DNA of 64,000 nucleotides from the NCBI GenBank assembly GCA_021464415.1, contig CM038469.1, positions 59,563,650 to 59,627,649 of the forward strand, in the 5' to 3' direction. This stretch comes from Lonicera japonica (Eukaryota; Streptophyta; Magnoliopsida; Dipsacales; Caprifoliaceae). Positions 12,401 through 23,095 of the stretch are shown piece by piece (the first letter of the stretch is position 1; the number at the start of each line of letters is the position of its first letter). Both the position numbers and the translations under genes were made by a program. Under the pieces are notes generated by a model that saw only the letters and a program-made list of their open reading frames with translations, did not search any database and was not told where the DNA came from.

Positions 12401-13417
12401 CACAGGAAGAGACTCACATTGATGGTGCTCTTTTGACATGGAAAGCTCTAGCCCTGAAACTGCAGAAAACACTACACGCAAACCAAAATCAAAGCAATTC
12501 ATTAAGATCCCAATTTTCCATTTCCAAGACCAAAAACTCAAGGAAAAGGATATTCTTAACGGTTTTATCAACCGGCTAATAATACCAAGTGCATTAGTGA
12601 GTTGTACATTCTGAAAATGTACTACCCATCAATGCGTCTGGTATGAATTACAAATGAAGCCAGCAACTGTATTGCAAAGATAACTATGTCGTTATCGGTC
12701 AGAATTTTCTTTTAGAACAACACATAATTGCGGTGGAAAATCCAAAATTGACAGAAAACACAAAGTCTCAAATCTCATACCAGAAATTGCTGGCGTAAGT
12801 ACACCATCCCCAATGACCATACAAGTCCCGATCAAAGCCAAAACAAGCAATATCCTTTGCAACACTCTATGTTTCTCTAATGTTGATTTTAGGCTCAATC
12901 CAAAGCCCTTATAAGAGGATGAAACACCATCATTTTTGTACTCAAATAGGTCCTCATCGGCGAGCTGCCCATTGGGCAAGGTGCTCACCCGGGCGTGGCG
13001 GCAAAGCAATGAATACAAGGCAAAAGTACCACCTTCACCATTATCATTAGCTCTAAGCACTATAAACACATATTTAAGAAGTGGGATAAGGGTTAATGTC
13101 CAAAACACAAAAGATAAAACCCCATATATTTCCTCATTGGATTCTGAATGTTGAATGTCCTCTGCAAAAGTGCTCTTGTATACATACAAAGGTGAAGTGC
13201 TTAAATCTCCATAGACAACACCCAAACTTTGATAAGCCAAAGTCAATACCGTCCTCCATGATTCTTTCTGCCAAAAAAAGAAACCCACAAGAAGAAATAA
13301 ATATATTACTAGATAATTTGTGAATTTGAAGATTTGGGTGTTGCAAATTTGCAAGATTTCACATCAACAAGTCTTTACCTTGACTGGATTGTCACGGCCC
13401 CAAGCTTCAATATCCAT
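6419..13417 (-). CDS. KUP6-like: KUP6-type potassium transporter, one-base frameshift
   Basis: Exons (minus strand): 13417-13379, 13267-12781, 12471-12418, 10325-10064, 9967-9915, 8779-8656, 8392-8138, 7467-6419, all GT-AG. With one base removed from exon 4 the product is 773 residues, close to Arabidopsis KUP6 (about 780). HAK/KUP/KT proteins move K+ with H+ across plasma or vacuolar membranes; KUP6-group members act in K+ efflux, growth and drought response. Visible marks: [15 protein letters not shown] near the N terminus, [78 protein letters not shown] and [23 protein letters not shown] (in parts), and a cytosolic tail ending LEVGMIYHV. Oddity: seven Gs (10084-10090, plus-strand Cs) where six keep frame. 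As written, translation meets a stop early in exon 5. This is either a homopolymer sequencing error or a true null allele. Confidence 0.93.
7778..7818. repeat. Perfect 41-nt hairpin in KUP intron 7
   Basis: Two exact 20-base arms, the first beginning GAGAAAATATTC and the second ending GAATATTTTCTC, are separated by a single T. It lies in the intron between the last two transporter exons (8137-7468), in a block that looks like a dispersed repeat rather than unique intron. If transcribed, either strand would fold into a perfect stem. Confidence 0.85.
8480..8550 (-). repeat. tRNA-related SINE fragment in KUP intron 6
   Basis: On the minus strand it shows a degenerate A-box-like CTCAAGTGATTAAAA and, about 25 bases on, an exact B-box GGTTCGAGCC. 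It lacks the folding arms of a real tRNA gene, so it is best read as the head of a tRNA-derived SINE. Confidence 0.5.
8825..9138. mobile_element. MITE family B, copy 1 (KUP intron 5)
   Basis: Termini TAGGATCCGTTTGATAAC and, inverted, a copy ending AAACGGAGCCTA, with TA at both ends. The interior has GAGAAGTTGAAAAATA, GGTGAGATG and ATCTCACCACAT. The same internal order recurs at 18117-18430, 38924-39270 and 39307-39573. Non-coding and entirely intronic. Confidence 0.75.
10405..10980 (+). mobile_element. Solo-LTR-like block in KUP intron 3
   Basis: Inside the 2.1-kb intron. It has a TATA-like GCTATATAAGG near 10848, then leader-like sequence ending TTAGCTTTCCGCTACA, a style common at Copia LTR 3' ends. 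ATTAAATAA occurs at both edges (about 10407 and 10980) and could be a trace of a target duplication, but the left end does not start with TG. No coding sequence. Tentative. Confidence 0.35.
10981..12417. other. Rest of KUP intron 3, nothing recognised
   Basis: AT-rich intron sequence between the LTR-like block and exon 3 at 12418-12471. I see no domain, no clear terminal repeats and no RNA gene. Confidence 0.5.
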
Positions 13418-14789
13418 CACTAGCCCTCTTTAAAACCAAGAAAACCTCATCTTTTGCTTTAAATTTAGAGAAATTAAAGATGAGCCTGATGGGTAAACAC
13501 CCCAACCGAGCTCAAATTCACCAAGAAAGACCAAGAAAATGAAATACAATATATATATATGACAGAGAAATTCAGGGAGACAATACTACAAACAACTGGA
13601 GCAAAAAATGAAATGTATAGAAAATGGTACTAGAGAGAAGAAGAAGAAGAATAGGGGGTGGGAATTAGAGGTAAAGAGTAAGACAGAGTATCTTGTGCGT
13701 GGCAAGAGAGTGCTTGTGGGGATTTTGGATCTATTCAAAATAGAATAATAATTCAAGAGAGTATTTTTTTTTTTTTTAAAGTTATGGTTCTGCTCCACTT
13801 TGATGTTTTAATTATTCTTATATAATATTTTTGCAGATACTAAATGGAATATTTTGGAGGGCGATTATATATATACACAGAGCCATTGTTTCTGAAGAAA
13901 AAAACAAGAATTAAAGGAAAGAGTCGGGAAGATGGGGGCTGTATATGTGCAGAGGTAGCAATAACTGATATTCTTTAAAAAGCACAAAAAGACTGAGGAG
14001 TAAAGGAACATGTCACCACAATTGGAGAGTGAACTCACTGTTCATCTTTCTTAATTTTTATTTTACACAAATTTCATTTAATTAAATGTTATTATTAACA
14101 TATAAAATAATTGTAGGCCATGCTTAAAAAATAGTGCATGCAGTGATGAATTGTAATTTTTATGGTGCACTTAATAACAGGGTATCTCCGAAATTATACT
14201 CCACTATTACATGAAATATTTTTTTAAGCATGATATACAATTATTTTAAAATTTGTGTATGATATTGATGTATAAACGTGCTATATCTGGAGTAATCTGG
14301 CAAGCATCTTAGTAATCACAATTTTAATTTGGAATGTCTCAAAATGTATACTAAAAAATAGTTTGTTTAGATTGTTTTCTAGCTGATCATAAATAAATGT
14401 GTTTTCGAGCTAAGTTTAAATAGTTTGTTTGTTATATAAATTAAAACATTTATAATCTTATTATGTTATTCTTATTAAATTACAATGGTCTTCTACCCAA
14501 TGATCTTGGTCAAAAAAATATTTTTTAGATGTAATTCACTAACTTTTTTTTTATTACGTTTAGGGTCTCTTCTCAAACACAATATTTATGAGGCGCTCTG
14601 CATATAAAGAAGCTCGTAAACAATACAAATATAATTTTACACTAAAAAAAGAAGACCAAAAACTCTCTTTACTCATTTTTTTATTGCACATATAAATTTG
14701 TACATATGCGAAGATAGATAAGAAATGCTGGAGAGACTTTTTTAGAGAGTGTCTATGAATACAAAATTGGTGCCCACTAGATACACAGA
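13418..14789. other. KUP 5' flank and promoter region, no gene
   Basis: Upstream of the transporter ATG. It contains a GAAGAAGAAGAAG run near 13637, an ATATATATAT run at about 13549 and a poly(T) run near 13765. A convincing single TATA box could not be chosen. No coding signature up to the first MITE. Confidence 0.5.
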
Positions 14790-15168
14790 GGTTGTGTTTG
14801 GTTGCTCTTTTTATTTTCTCAAAATTTTAAAAACTCAATTCAAAACCAACTCTACTTTCACACTTTCCAAAATTTATTTCACTATACTTTCTCTTTCTAA
14901 TTTTTTTTAAAACGCCATAACTTTAAATCCAAAAATCAAAAAAAAAAAATATATATTTGAAACCTACTCATCGAGATCTATAAAATAAGATTAATTGTGA
15001 CTATTTTTTGAAATTTTTTATGCGTTTTTTTCATTGGTTGAAAAAAAGTCAAATAAAACTAAATTCACTTTTCAACATAAAAACTCTAACTCAAAACATT
15101 CAATCAAATACCAAATTTTTAAAAACTTATCTAAAAAACTTGTCTAGAAACATTAACCAAACACCACC
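14790..15168 (+). mobile_element. MITE family A, copy 1
   Basis: Starts GTTGTGTTTGGTTG and ends with the inverse TTAACCAAACACCAC. Internal landmarks: CTTTCTCTTTC, GCCATAAC, TTTGAAACCTACTC, CGAGATCTATAAAATAAG, CACTTTTCAACAT. Two more copies follow within 2 kb (16261-16592 inverted, 16602-16945 direct). An 82-codon open frame inside is AT-rich and has no homology I recognise. Confidence 0.75.
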
Positions 15169-15696
15169 AGAATGTCTAGAATCACTTGACACAAGATATA
15201 AAAGGCTTTTCATAGACAAGTCATCAGAAAATACCTATATTATTGAGCTTGACTAAATACTTTCATAAACAGTATTAAAAATTAAATTATCCAAATTTAG
15301 CTCCATTAAAAGTTATTTTAAATCGAATCCACTACGAAAAAAGTAAAGTGACTTTAATTTTGACCATATTTATTGTAATATGTTTTTTCAAAAAGTTGTT
15401 TTAAACTGGCTCATTTTTAAGTAAGTTTTTTTTTTTTAATTAACGCTACATACAAATACCAATTTTATTTATCAGTTATTTATATTATCAAATGTACTGG
15501 TAATTAAATTTTATATTTTTAAAATATACAATTTATTAATACCTTTAGTACAATTAATCAAGCCGTATATATATAACATCCATAAAAATATTATTTTTCT
15601 TTTTTTCTCAGTGTAATATCTTGATACAGATGTGTTTATGATTCACCTAGCACTACTAGTAGCTAATCTAGTCTTTTGACGTACGGATTTGAGCAT

Positions 15697-16025
15697 TTAG
15701 GTCTCGTTTGGTTTATAAAAGGAAAATTAATTCTTTTATTTTTTTTTATGGAGGTGAGAAACTAAATTTCATGTCAAATTTTCTTTCTTGTGTTTGGTAA
15801 AGCATGAAAAGTATTTAAGTAAGGGTATTATTATCTAAATTTTTTGTAATAAATACTTAAAAATCACATGAAAAAATTAATAACATGTGTTTTGAGATGA
15901 ATGGTTTTACCCCCTACTTTTTCCTCTTTCGGGAAAGTGTTTCCGGAATTTGTGCTTATCAAATAAAGGAAATGAACGACTTTTCTTTTTCAAGTACTAA
16001 AATTCGTAAACCAAACGAGTCCTTA
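15697..16025. mobile_element. Small MITE with GTTTGGTTTA ends
   Basis: Left end TAGGTCTCGTTTGGTTTATA and right end (inverse) TAAGGACTCGTTTGGTTTAC match at most positions. About 330 bp, non-coding, and different inside from MITE family A that surrounds it. Confidence 0.7.
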
Positions 16026-16260
16026 TAGAGACCTTCTTTTTCCTCTTTTTATATTTTTGAGAGACCCATTTATGAGTTAATTAAAAGGATTGACAATTAA
16101 AGTTGAAGTTGAAAATATTCAGGCTATTGCAGTCATTTAATGCTCTGAGGACAAAATTTAAGACCTGCCTTTGTCGGAGGGGAAAACTTAAATACACATA
16201 ACACATCAACATTTGTGGTCAATCAATAACACCCAATAATATGCAACTCACTCGTTAAAA

Positions 16261-16592
16261 ATATGTTTGGTTGAGTTTTTCAATTAAAGTGTGAAAATAG
16301 ATTAAAAAATTAATTTAATTTTTATTAAAAAAAAATTTAAAAAAATTCATGAAAAGATTTAAAAAATAATCACAATAAATCTTATTTTATAGATCTTGAT
16401 TAGTAGATTTCAAATATATTTCTTTTATCTAATTTTGATTTTTGGATTTAAAATTATAGTGTTTTAAAAATTTTATGAAAGAGAATGAAAAGTGAAGTAA
16501 ATTTTAAAACGTGTGAAAGTAAAGTTGATTTTTGATAAATAAAAAAAAACACTAAAAAAAGTGGTTTTTAAAAAATTGAACCAAACATGGGC
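16261..16592 (-). mobile_element. MITE family A, copy 2 (inverted)
   Basis: Ends TATGTTTGGTTGAG and TTGAACCAAACAT. Read on the minus strand it carries the family A landmarks in order, including AAATCTACTAATCAAGATC and CTATAAAATAAGATTTATTG. It lies 10 bp from copy 3 in opposite orientation. Confidence 0.75.
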
Positions 16593-16601
16593 GCTAAAAC
16601 T

Positions 16602-16945
16602 CTGTTTGGTGGGTGGTTTTTTTTTTTAATTTTAAAAACTCAACTTAAAAATAAATTTACTTTTATATTTTTTAAAATTTATTTTACTTTACTTTCTCTC
16701 TCTAAATTTTTTTTTTAAATGCCATAACTTCAAATCTAAAAATAAAAATTAGATAAAAAATATATATTTGAAACCTACTCGTCGAGATCTATAAAATAAG
16801 ATCCATTATGACTATTTTTTGAAATTTTTTAGTTGGTTGAAAAAAACTCAAACAAAAACCAAATTTACTTTTCAACATACTTCCAAATTCTACCAAATAC
16901 CACAATTTAAAAACTCAACTCAAAATATCAACCAAATATTACATA
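16602..16945 (+). mobile_element. MITE family A, copy 3
   Basis: Starts CTCTGTTTGGTGGGTGG and ends CAACCAAATATTAC. The interior TTTGAAACCTACTCGTC, GAGATCTATAAAATAAG and ACTTTTCAACATAC matches copy 1. With copy 2 it forms an imperfect inverted pair of nearly 700 bp. Confidence 0.75.
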
Positions 16946-18116
16946 AGGATTCGACTTAGGAGATGAAAGTGGGACCAAGGAATTTTTTTTTTGGAGGGTT
17001 AAAAAAAAGACTTGGAACTTTTTAATTTAAAAATATATATATACATATACCACTTATTACCTATGTCGTCCAATATGGTAAAAAAAGATATATGTAAATA
17101 TTTATTGTAAACAAATGACTAATGCTAGAACAATTGTGCCGAATATACAACTTTCAAAATTTTATTTCGATAATACTAATGAATAAATAAAAAATATCAC
17201 ATTACAAAATAACTAAACAATGATTCTCTTTCAAACTCTATATAAGACTTCTAAATGACCAGCCAGTTAAAAACTAATATAAAATATGTTTTTAAATGGA
17301 ATAATATTCTATAATTTTATTGATTTTGCTTATACAATTTCATATTTTTAATGAATCTTATTTTATATTTGTAAATGAGTATATTTTAAAAACATAAATT
17401 TTATTAAAATTCTTAATTTAAAGTTATGACACTACAGTTTTTTTTTTTCAAAAGGTTAATGACAGAGAAAGTGTGTGGAAGAGTAAATGCTTTGACAGTA
17501 AAATTATATAAATTAAGAAGAGTAAAGATCAAAAAAAATAAAATTAAAAGGGTAAAGTTTTGTTTTAATTACAGTGATTACACTACAAACATTTTTCCCT
17601 AAAAAATATTGAGATTTTAAATTTGCAAATTATAAGGACTTATTGCTAAAGTTAGATTTCAAAAAAGGGAAATAATTTAATGTTTCAAATTTCACATTTA
17701 ATCCCCAATTAGGATAGGAAAAATTATTTTACATTTTACAAACACATTAAATATATTATGAATAAAAAGAATTGTACTCTTACGTATCAGTATTTCATTT
17801 AATACGTGATAGAGTATTTGAAACATAACAAATATACATCTATAAATTTTATGCACAACCCACCTCTTTCCACTTATACACTACCCAACTCGTGTAGTCT
17901 TATTCATTCAAAGGGGAGAGAGAGAGAGAGAGAGAGAGAGGTGGGTTGTACATAAGTGGACAAAGGATAATGAGAAGGATATCTTTTTCCCTGAGAGGAA
18001 CAATTATTGTTTACCATTAGATTTGTGTTTTTACGAAGGTGTACATTATTAATTGTACACCTAGAACAATGATCACATTAAAATACAATTATAAAATATA
18101 TTTAGGTTCAACAACT
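16946..18116. other. AT-rich spacer with a GA microsatellite
   Basis: No gene seen. A (GA)n run lies at about 17916-17940 and scattered ATATATAT runs occur. Nothing else recognised. Confidence 0.6.
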
Positions 18117-18430
18117 TAGGCTTCATTTGATAGCAATATAAAAAATAAAAATGAAAATAACTAATTTAGGTGAGAAGATGAAAAATAAGTTGAAGCATAT
18201 GGCGAGATACTATCCATCTCATACTCATTTTTGTAAGTATATATCTTCCATCCTCTTTTAATATTTTGTGAAAAAATTTTCTCTACCATCACCTAAAGAA
18301 AATTTTGTCATAGAAAAAAGCAAAAAGCAAAAGTTAATCTCACCACATACCTTAACTTATTTTCCATTTTTTCATCTAAAATAGTTTTTTTTTTTTTTTC
18401 ATTTTTCATGTTGCTATCAAACGAAGCCTA
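18117..18430. mobile_element. MITE family B, copy 2
   Basis: The best-preserved copy. TAGGCTTCATTTGATAGCAA at the left is matched by the inverse TTGCTATCAAACGAAGCCTA at the right with one mismatch. Interior GAGAAGATGAAAAATAAGTT and AATCTCACCACATACC match copies at 8825-9138 and 39307-39573. Flanking TA on both sides may be the target duplication. Confidence 0.85.
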
Positions 18431-18871
18431 AAAATCTAATATATTCCCTTCGTAAAAGACCAAAAAAGAAAATGTAAGAAAGAAAGCAAAAAGTATCGTT
18501 TTTACTGACATTTTGGTTTAAACAATCGTTTTGTTACTTTTAGTTTTTATATCTCTCGTGTTTTTTTTCTTTCTTTCCTTTCTCATGGAGGGAGATGTTA
18601 ATTTTCAATAATTTAACTAAAATACTTTTAAAATAAGTCATGTGATTCGCACGACAATTTTCTATTAACTTTGATGGCCAAAGTAAAACTTAGTTAATAA
18701 CCTAAGAGTTAAATGACATTTTTGAAGTTAAGAAGCCAAAGTGGAAATGACAAAGGATAGATGCAGGATTCTTGTAAGAGGCGAGTTAGAGTAAAAGGGA
18801 TACGACCCAATTTTAAAATGAAGTGTTTGAACTTCAGAATTAATAAAAAAATTACGATTAGAAGTTTAAAA

Positions 18872-19522
18872 AATAACAAGTATTGAAACTAAGCAGGGGA
18901 AATAAAAATCCCCTTCTCTCTAAAAAAAACCTAGCTGCTTGTGATATCTCTTTTTCTACCTTATCTTCTCTCCTTCTTCTCCTATAGGACGGGAAGGAGA
19001 TGAACCTATTTTTTATTACAGTTTTATACTATATATAACAATACCTCTAGATTTAAGTGTCTTTCGACATTTTTTCAGATTTATGAGGTTTTTATCTCTC
19101 ATTTTATGGGAGTTTTTGTCCTCCTTCCTATTGGATATGGAGGTTTGTCTCGAGTAGTATGGATCGGAGTGGAGATGAGTAGATCTACTTTTTTAGGTGG
19201 AGATCTAACTCAAAGTTACAAAGATTTGTACTTACTCGTTCGATGGCATTTCGGTGTGAATGAAAATCCATTTCAGAAGGCTTATTTTGGTCATCTTTTT
19301 ATGATTCAGGGAAATGCCTTATGGGTGTTTATCTTTGATATCCCCCTCGCTTTTTCAAGGTTTTTCTTTGTATTGTAAGACCCTTGATTGATGTGGTCTA
19401 TGTCTTTTCGACCTTTGTAAGCTTGTTGAAGCATTATTTTATCCTCGTTGTAATATTCGAACTATATTATTAATGATATTATATTCTTATTTCAAAAAAA
19501 AAAAAAAAAAATAACAAGTATT
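18872..19522 (+). mobile_element. Poly(A) retroposon with target duplication
   Basis: AATAACAAGTATT at 18872-18884 is repeated exactly at 19510-19522, with a run of A (about 19494-19510) just before the second copy. That is the signature of LINE-driven target-primed reverse transcription. The insert of about 625 bp begins with a CTCTCTCTAAAAAAAACCTA leader-like stretch and ends with a 3' tail like those of plant L1 elements. A 90-codon open frame (19106-19378) has no domain I know. It is either an internally deleted LINE or a non-autonomous derivative. Confidence 0.85.
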
Positions 19523-19919
19523 CCATTACTAAATTGCTTGTTCACCACTGTTTTGGCTCTCATAAGAATTTTTTAGTACTGTGCTCACTTAATTAAAATG
19601 CTTATTCATTGTTGTTTTGTCAATAATAATGATAATTATTTATAAATATTTTTTTACAATATGTTAATAAGCAATAAACCAAATTTTATCATAAAAGTTT
19701 TAGGTATAAAAGAATTCAACATATAAACTTAGCATGACGGAGAAATTTACTTAAAGTTGATCACAAAATTAACTTAATATTTAAGATTAATCATATATGC
19801 CTAAAATAAAAATAGTATAAGGATTTTCTTTTTCTCTACAAAAAGGCAATAAGGTTTGAGAAAAAAAAAGTAACATGAGACAAAAGGAAAAGAGTAGGTC
19901 AAAGAAAATAACTAAAATT

Positions 19920-19959
19920 AAGGGATAGGGGATTTGAATCCCCGGAGGCACCTTACCAC
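19920..19959 (-). repeat. tRNA-related fragment split by the hAT element
   Basis: On the minus strand, AGTGGTAAGGTGCC is followed by GGGGATTCAAATCCCC, resembling A-box and B-box regions. The sequence resumes after the hAT element at 20547 (ACTTGAAG on the plus strand), so the hAT inserted into an existing tRNA-derived SINE-like copy. Confidence 0.5.
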
Positions 19960-20546
19960 TAAGAGTGTTTTTGGTTTCGGTCGGGGTAGAAACTAGGGTA
20001 CTCCAAACCCTCCCCAAACTTTATAGTTCGGTTTCGGTTCGGTTCAGTTTTCGTACCTATGAAACCCAAACCCTCCCCAAATTATTCGGTTTTGGTCCGG
20101 TTCGGTCTCATTCGTTTTTTTTTGTATTGTTAAAACTTTAGTTTAAAATTGCACTAAAAATATAAATTCACTCAAAAGGTGCTACAAAAAAATTATATAA
20201 TGTATTTATTTTAATAATTAGCTTAAGTAAATATTTATAAATGTAAATAATCCATAGGGTTGGGTCATTATATAATGTAAATGTTGTAAGAAAGTTTTCT
20301 TTTTTTTTTCAACGTATTGTAAGACAACTTAAGTAATTACATTAAGTTAGAAATTTTTTTTTTTTAAAGATTCGGTTTTTTCTGTCCAATTTGGGGACCC
20401 CGAATCCCCAACCCATACTAACCCAAATCAATCGATTTCGGTTTTTGATTTTGGTTTCGGTTTTTTTTTTTGTTCGGGAAATTCCGGATCACAACGGATC
20501 AATTCGGTTCGTTCGTTCGATTTTCGGATTTTTGACAACACCCCTA
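19960..20546. mobile_element. hAT-type non-autonomous element
   Basis: 587 bp with an exact 8-bp duplication CTTACCAC at 19952-19959 and 20547-20554. The ends are TAAGAGTGTTTT and (inverse of ACAACACCCCTA) TAGGGGTGTTGT. An 8-bp duplication with TAGGGGTG-type ends is the mark of the hAT superfamily. Both arms are rich in CGGTTTCGGTTCGGTT-type words; the interior is AT-rich and non-coding. A related block lies at 43559-44280. Confidence 0.88.
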
Positions 20547-20554
20547 CTTACCAC

Positions 20555-22489
20555 TTGAAGTAAAAAGAACTATATTTTTAATGGCCTTCGTAAGCCATGG
20601 AGTTTTGTTTGTATCGATTTACAATATATTCTCTCTATCTTTCTTTCTCTCTCTAAGCTTGATCGTTGCAAGGTATTTAAAAAGAGTGATTTTGATTATT
20701 GCAAGGTTGAGGATAGATCGTGGCAATTTTACCTTTAAATGAGGCCATCTGCGAGGCACATGGCTTCATTCCGTTAGATTTAACACATCAAATAAATGAA
20801 ATGGCCATATTAATACTCACTTGAAAGTATTTTCATTTAAAGTTAAAAGGTTAAAGTGACATTGGATGTAAAGTTTAATAACCATTTAAAATTAATATTT
20901 TTGTATTAACTAAAGAGTGCCATATGTACTCCCCAATTTCATTGTCTTTTAAAGATACAATAATCATATAAGTATGCTTTGATTAAAGTGGTTAAGTGTA
21001 TGGTATTTTACATAATTTTCAATCCCTCTCAATCCTATACCTGGGCTATCATAGCTTGTACAAAAAAAATAGAATAACCAATCCCTATACGTTCAAAGAA
21101 GTTAAAAATAAACTTGTTCATTACTGTCACATATCGTATAATATAATACTTATTATATCCAAAAAATATGAAATTTTAATTTAAAATTCCTAAAAATATT
21201 AATACTTATTTAAAAAAAATGATAGGACGGAAGAATCATATAAGTATTGAATTTAATGAGGTGGTGTTTACGTGAATTCTTGTTCCTTTTATTTTCTCGT
21301 CTAAAATTTATAAATTTTGGACCAACATTGAGCCCTAATTCAAGGCTGCACATGTCAGCAGTGCGCAGGATTGATATTATATTTCAATGGTGTTTATAAA
21401 TTTTGCCCAAATTGGTGGAAGTTAGTGCATGTTACGGGACAAGCACATCAACCCTTTTTCCCTTTTGTTTTCAATGGTGTATAAAATGCAATAATTTTAG
21501 GATACAATTTTTTTCTCTTATAATTATAAATTCAAAAATTTATAACTATCATGAATAAGAGTGAACATAATTATTATAATAAAAATAAATAAACAAAAAA
21601 TTCGATAGCTACACTTAATTTATTACAAGAAAAAAAAGCATGTCATCAAATTGTAAGACCGTTAGCATAAATCAAATATTTTTTAGTCGGGTCAAAGTGA
21701 AGTGATTCACGCTTACTTTAAAGAATTTTCAAATTTTTGTAATATGACACCCTCTTGTAAAAATAAAATTTGCTGACGTATATACTTCATCAGATATTTA
21801 CCATGGCCCACTTCAACCTTAAATGATCTTTGTTGATCTGTGTTTGTTTCTCGTGAAAATGGCAGACAAGTATGGATGGACCCATAAAATCCAATTCGTT
21901 TTTCTTGTACAGATTTATGATGCCTCACCAAATCTTAATTAAACAATGCCCACCAATGAATACAAAAATTTTTGAACACAAACTTTTTATTTATGAGTTC
22001 CATTTTTTGGTTGCAACCTAGTTTAGTCAACTCAAAAGGTTAACTGATTAAATTGAAAAAAGAAAAAGTCCACCTTGAGTTACATTTGTTGTAGAAATTA
22101 CCTTCAATTATTTGTCATTTTTCCATTTATCCTCAATAAAATAAAACAACGAAAATGGTATTACATTCTCTCCTAACTATTAGATTCTAAAATCTAATAC
22201 AAACCCCCTCAACTATTTAATAGTGGCGCGCTTATATTCACTTTAAAATTTATTAAAATTGAATAAACTTACATTGCTTTTAGTGATTTTAGTGTTGATT
22301 TTTCTGCCAATTGTTGAATTTTTATGTGTTTTTAAGTTTTAACATAAGCAACGCATATTCATAAATGTGAAATTCAATTTAAGAATATTCATAAATGGGA
22401 GATTCAATTTGAGGGAAATATAGAATGTAAAGTGGCGAATTAAACAATCACATATATACTCTATTAACCGGATATAAAAAAATAGGACT
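20555..22489. other. AT-rich intergenic, no gene seen
   Basis: Read on both strands without finding domains, clear termini or RNA genes. Short open frames are all AT-rich and unrelated to anything I know. Confidence 0.55.
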
Positions 22490-23095
22490 TGTATGAAAAA
22501 AAATTTTGCAAAAGAATTAGAGAATAATATTTTTTAAAAATTAAAAGCTTATATTTGACAAAATTCTAAAAGGATTGCAAAGTTAACTTTGCAGTAAATT
22601 TTTAAATTGTATTTTGCTATGAAATCATGCAAAATCAAGTTAACACTACATGTTTTTAGCATATTATTATAAATATGCTTGACAATAATTTTAACAAATT
22701 AAATATTCAAAACCTATTTATAAATAAAATGCACATAATAATTTTTTTGAAATTATGCAAAGTTAAGTTTGGACTATTTATTTTCTAAAATATTACTATG
22801 TATTTGTGTTTATTTGATGTTATTTTAAAATTTTATAAATTAAACATAAAAATATAATTGTTAAAAAATACAAGCACATCATGCAAAACAAATTTGCACT
22901 AATTTTTTTTTATTGTAAAGTTGAGTTTGCACAAAACACAATTTTGTGCAAAGTTAAGTTTGCACTCAACACAATTTAGTGCAACCTAAAGTTTGCATTA
23001 GGTCAAAACCCTTATTTTAAAACACAATTGATAAACAAGCCCTTATCTCAAAATGATAATAATATCTAGACCCTTATTTCAAAAAAATATTATTC
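22490..23095. repeat. Dispersed repeat R, copy 1
   Basis: About 600 bp alignable by eye with 30630-31240 in the same orientation: GGCTTATATTTGAC-like start, TTTGCAGTAAATTTTTAAATTGTA, ATTTATAAATAAAATGCACAT and GTTAAAAAATACAAGCACATC-like blocks in the same order. It contains an exact 18-bp palindrome, TGCAAAGTTAACTTTGCA, and several variants. No coding potential. Element type unknown. Confidence 0.75.

Noticed and set aside
19106..19378. Independent 90-residue gene
   Set aside because: Falls wholly inside the poly(A) retroposon and shows no known domain.
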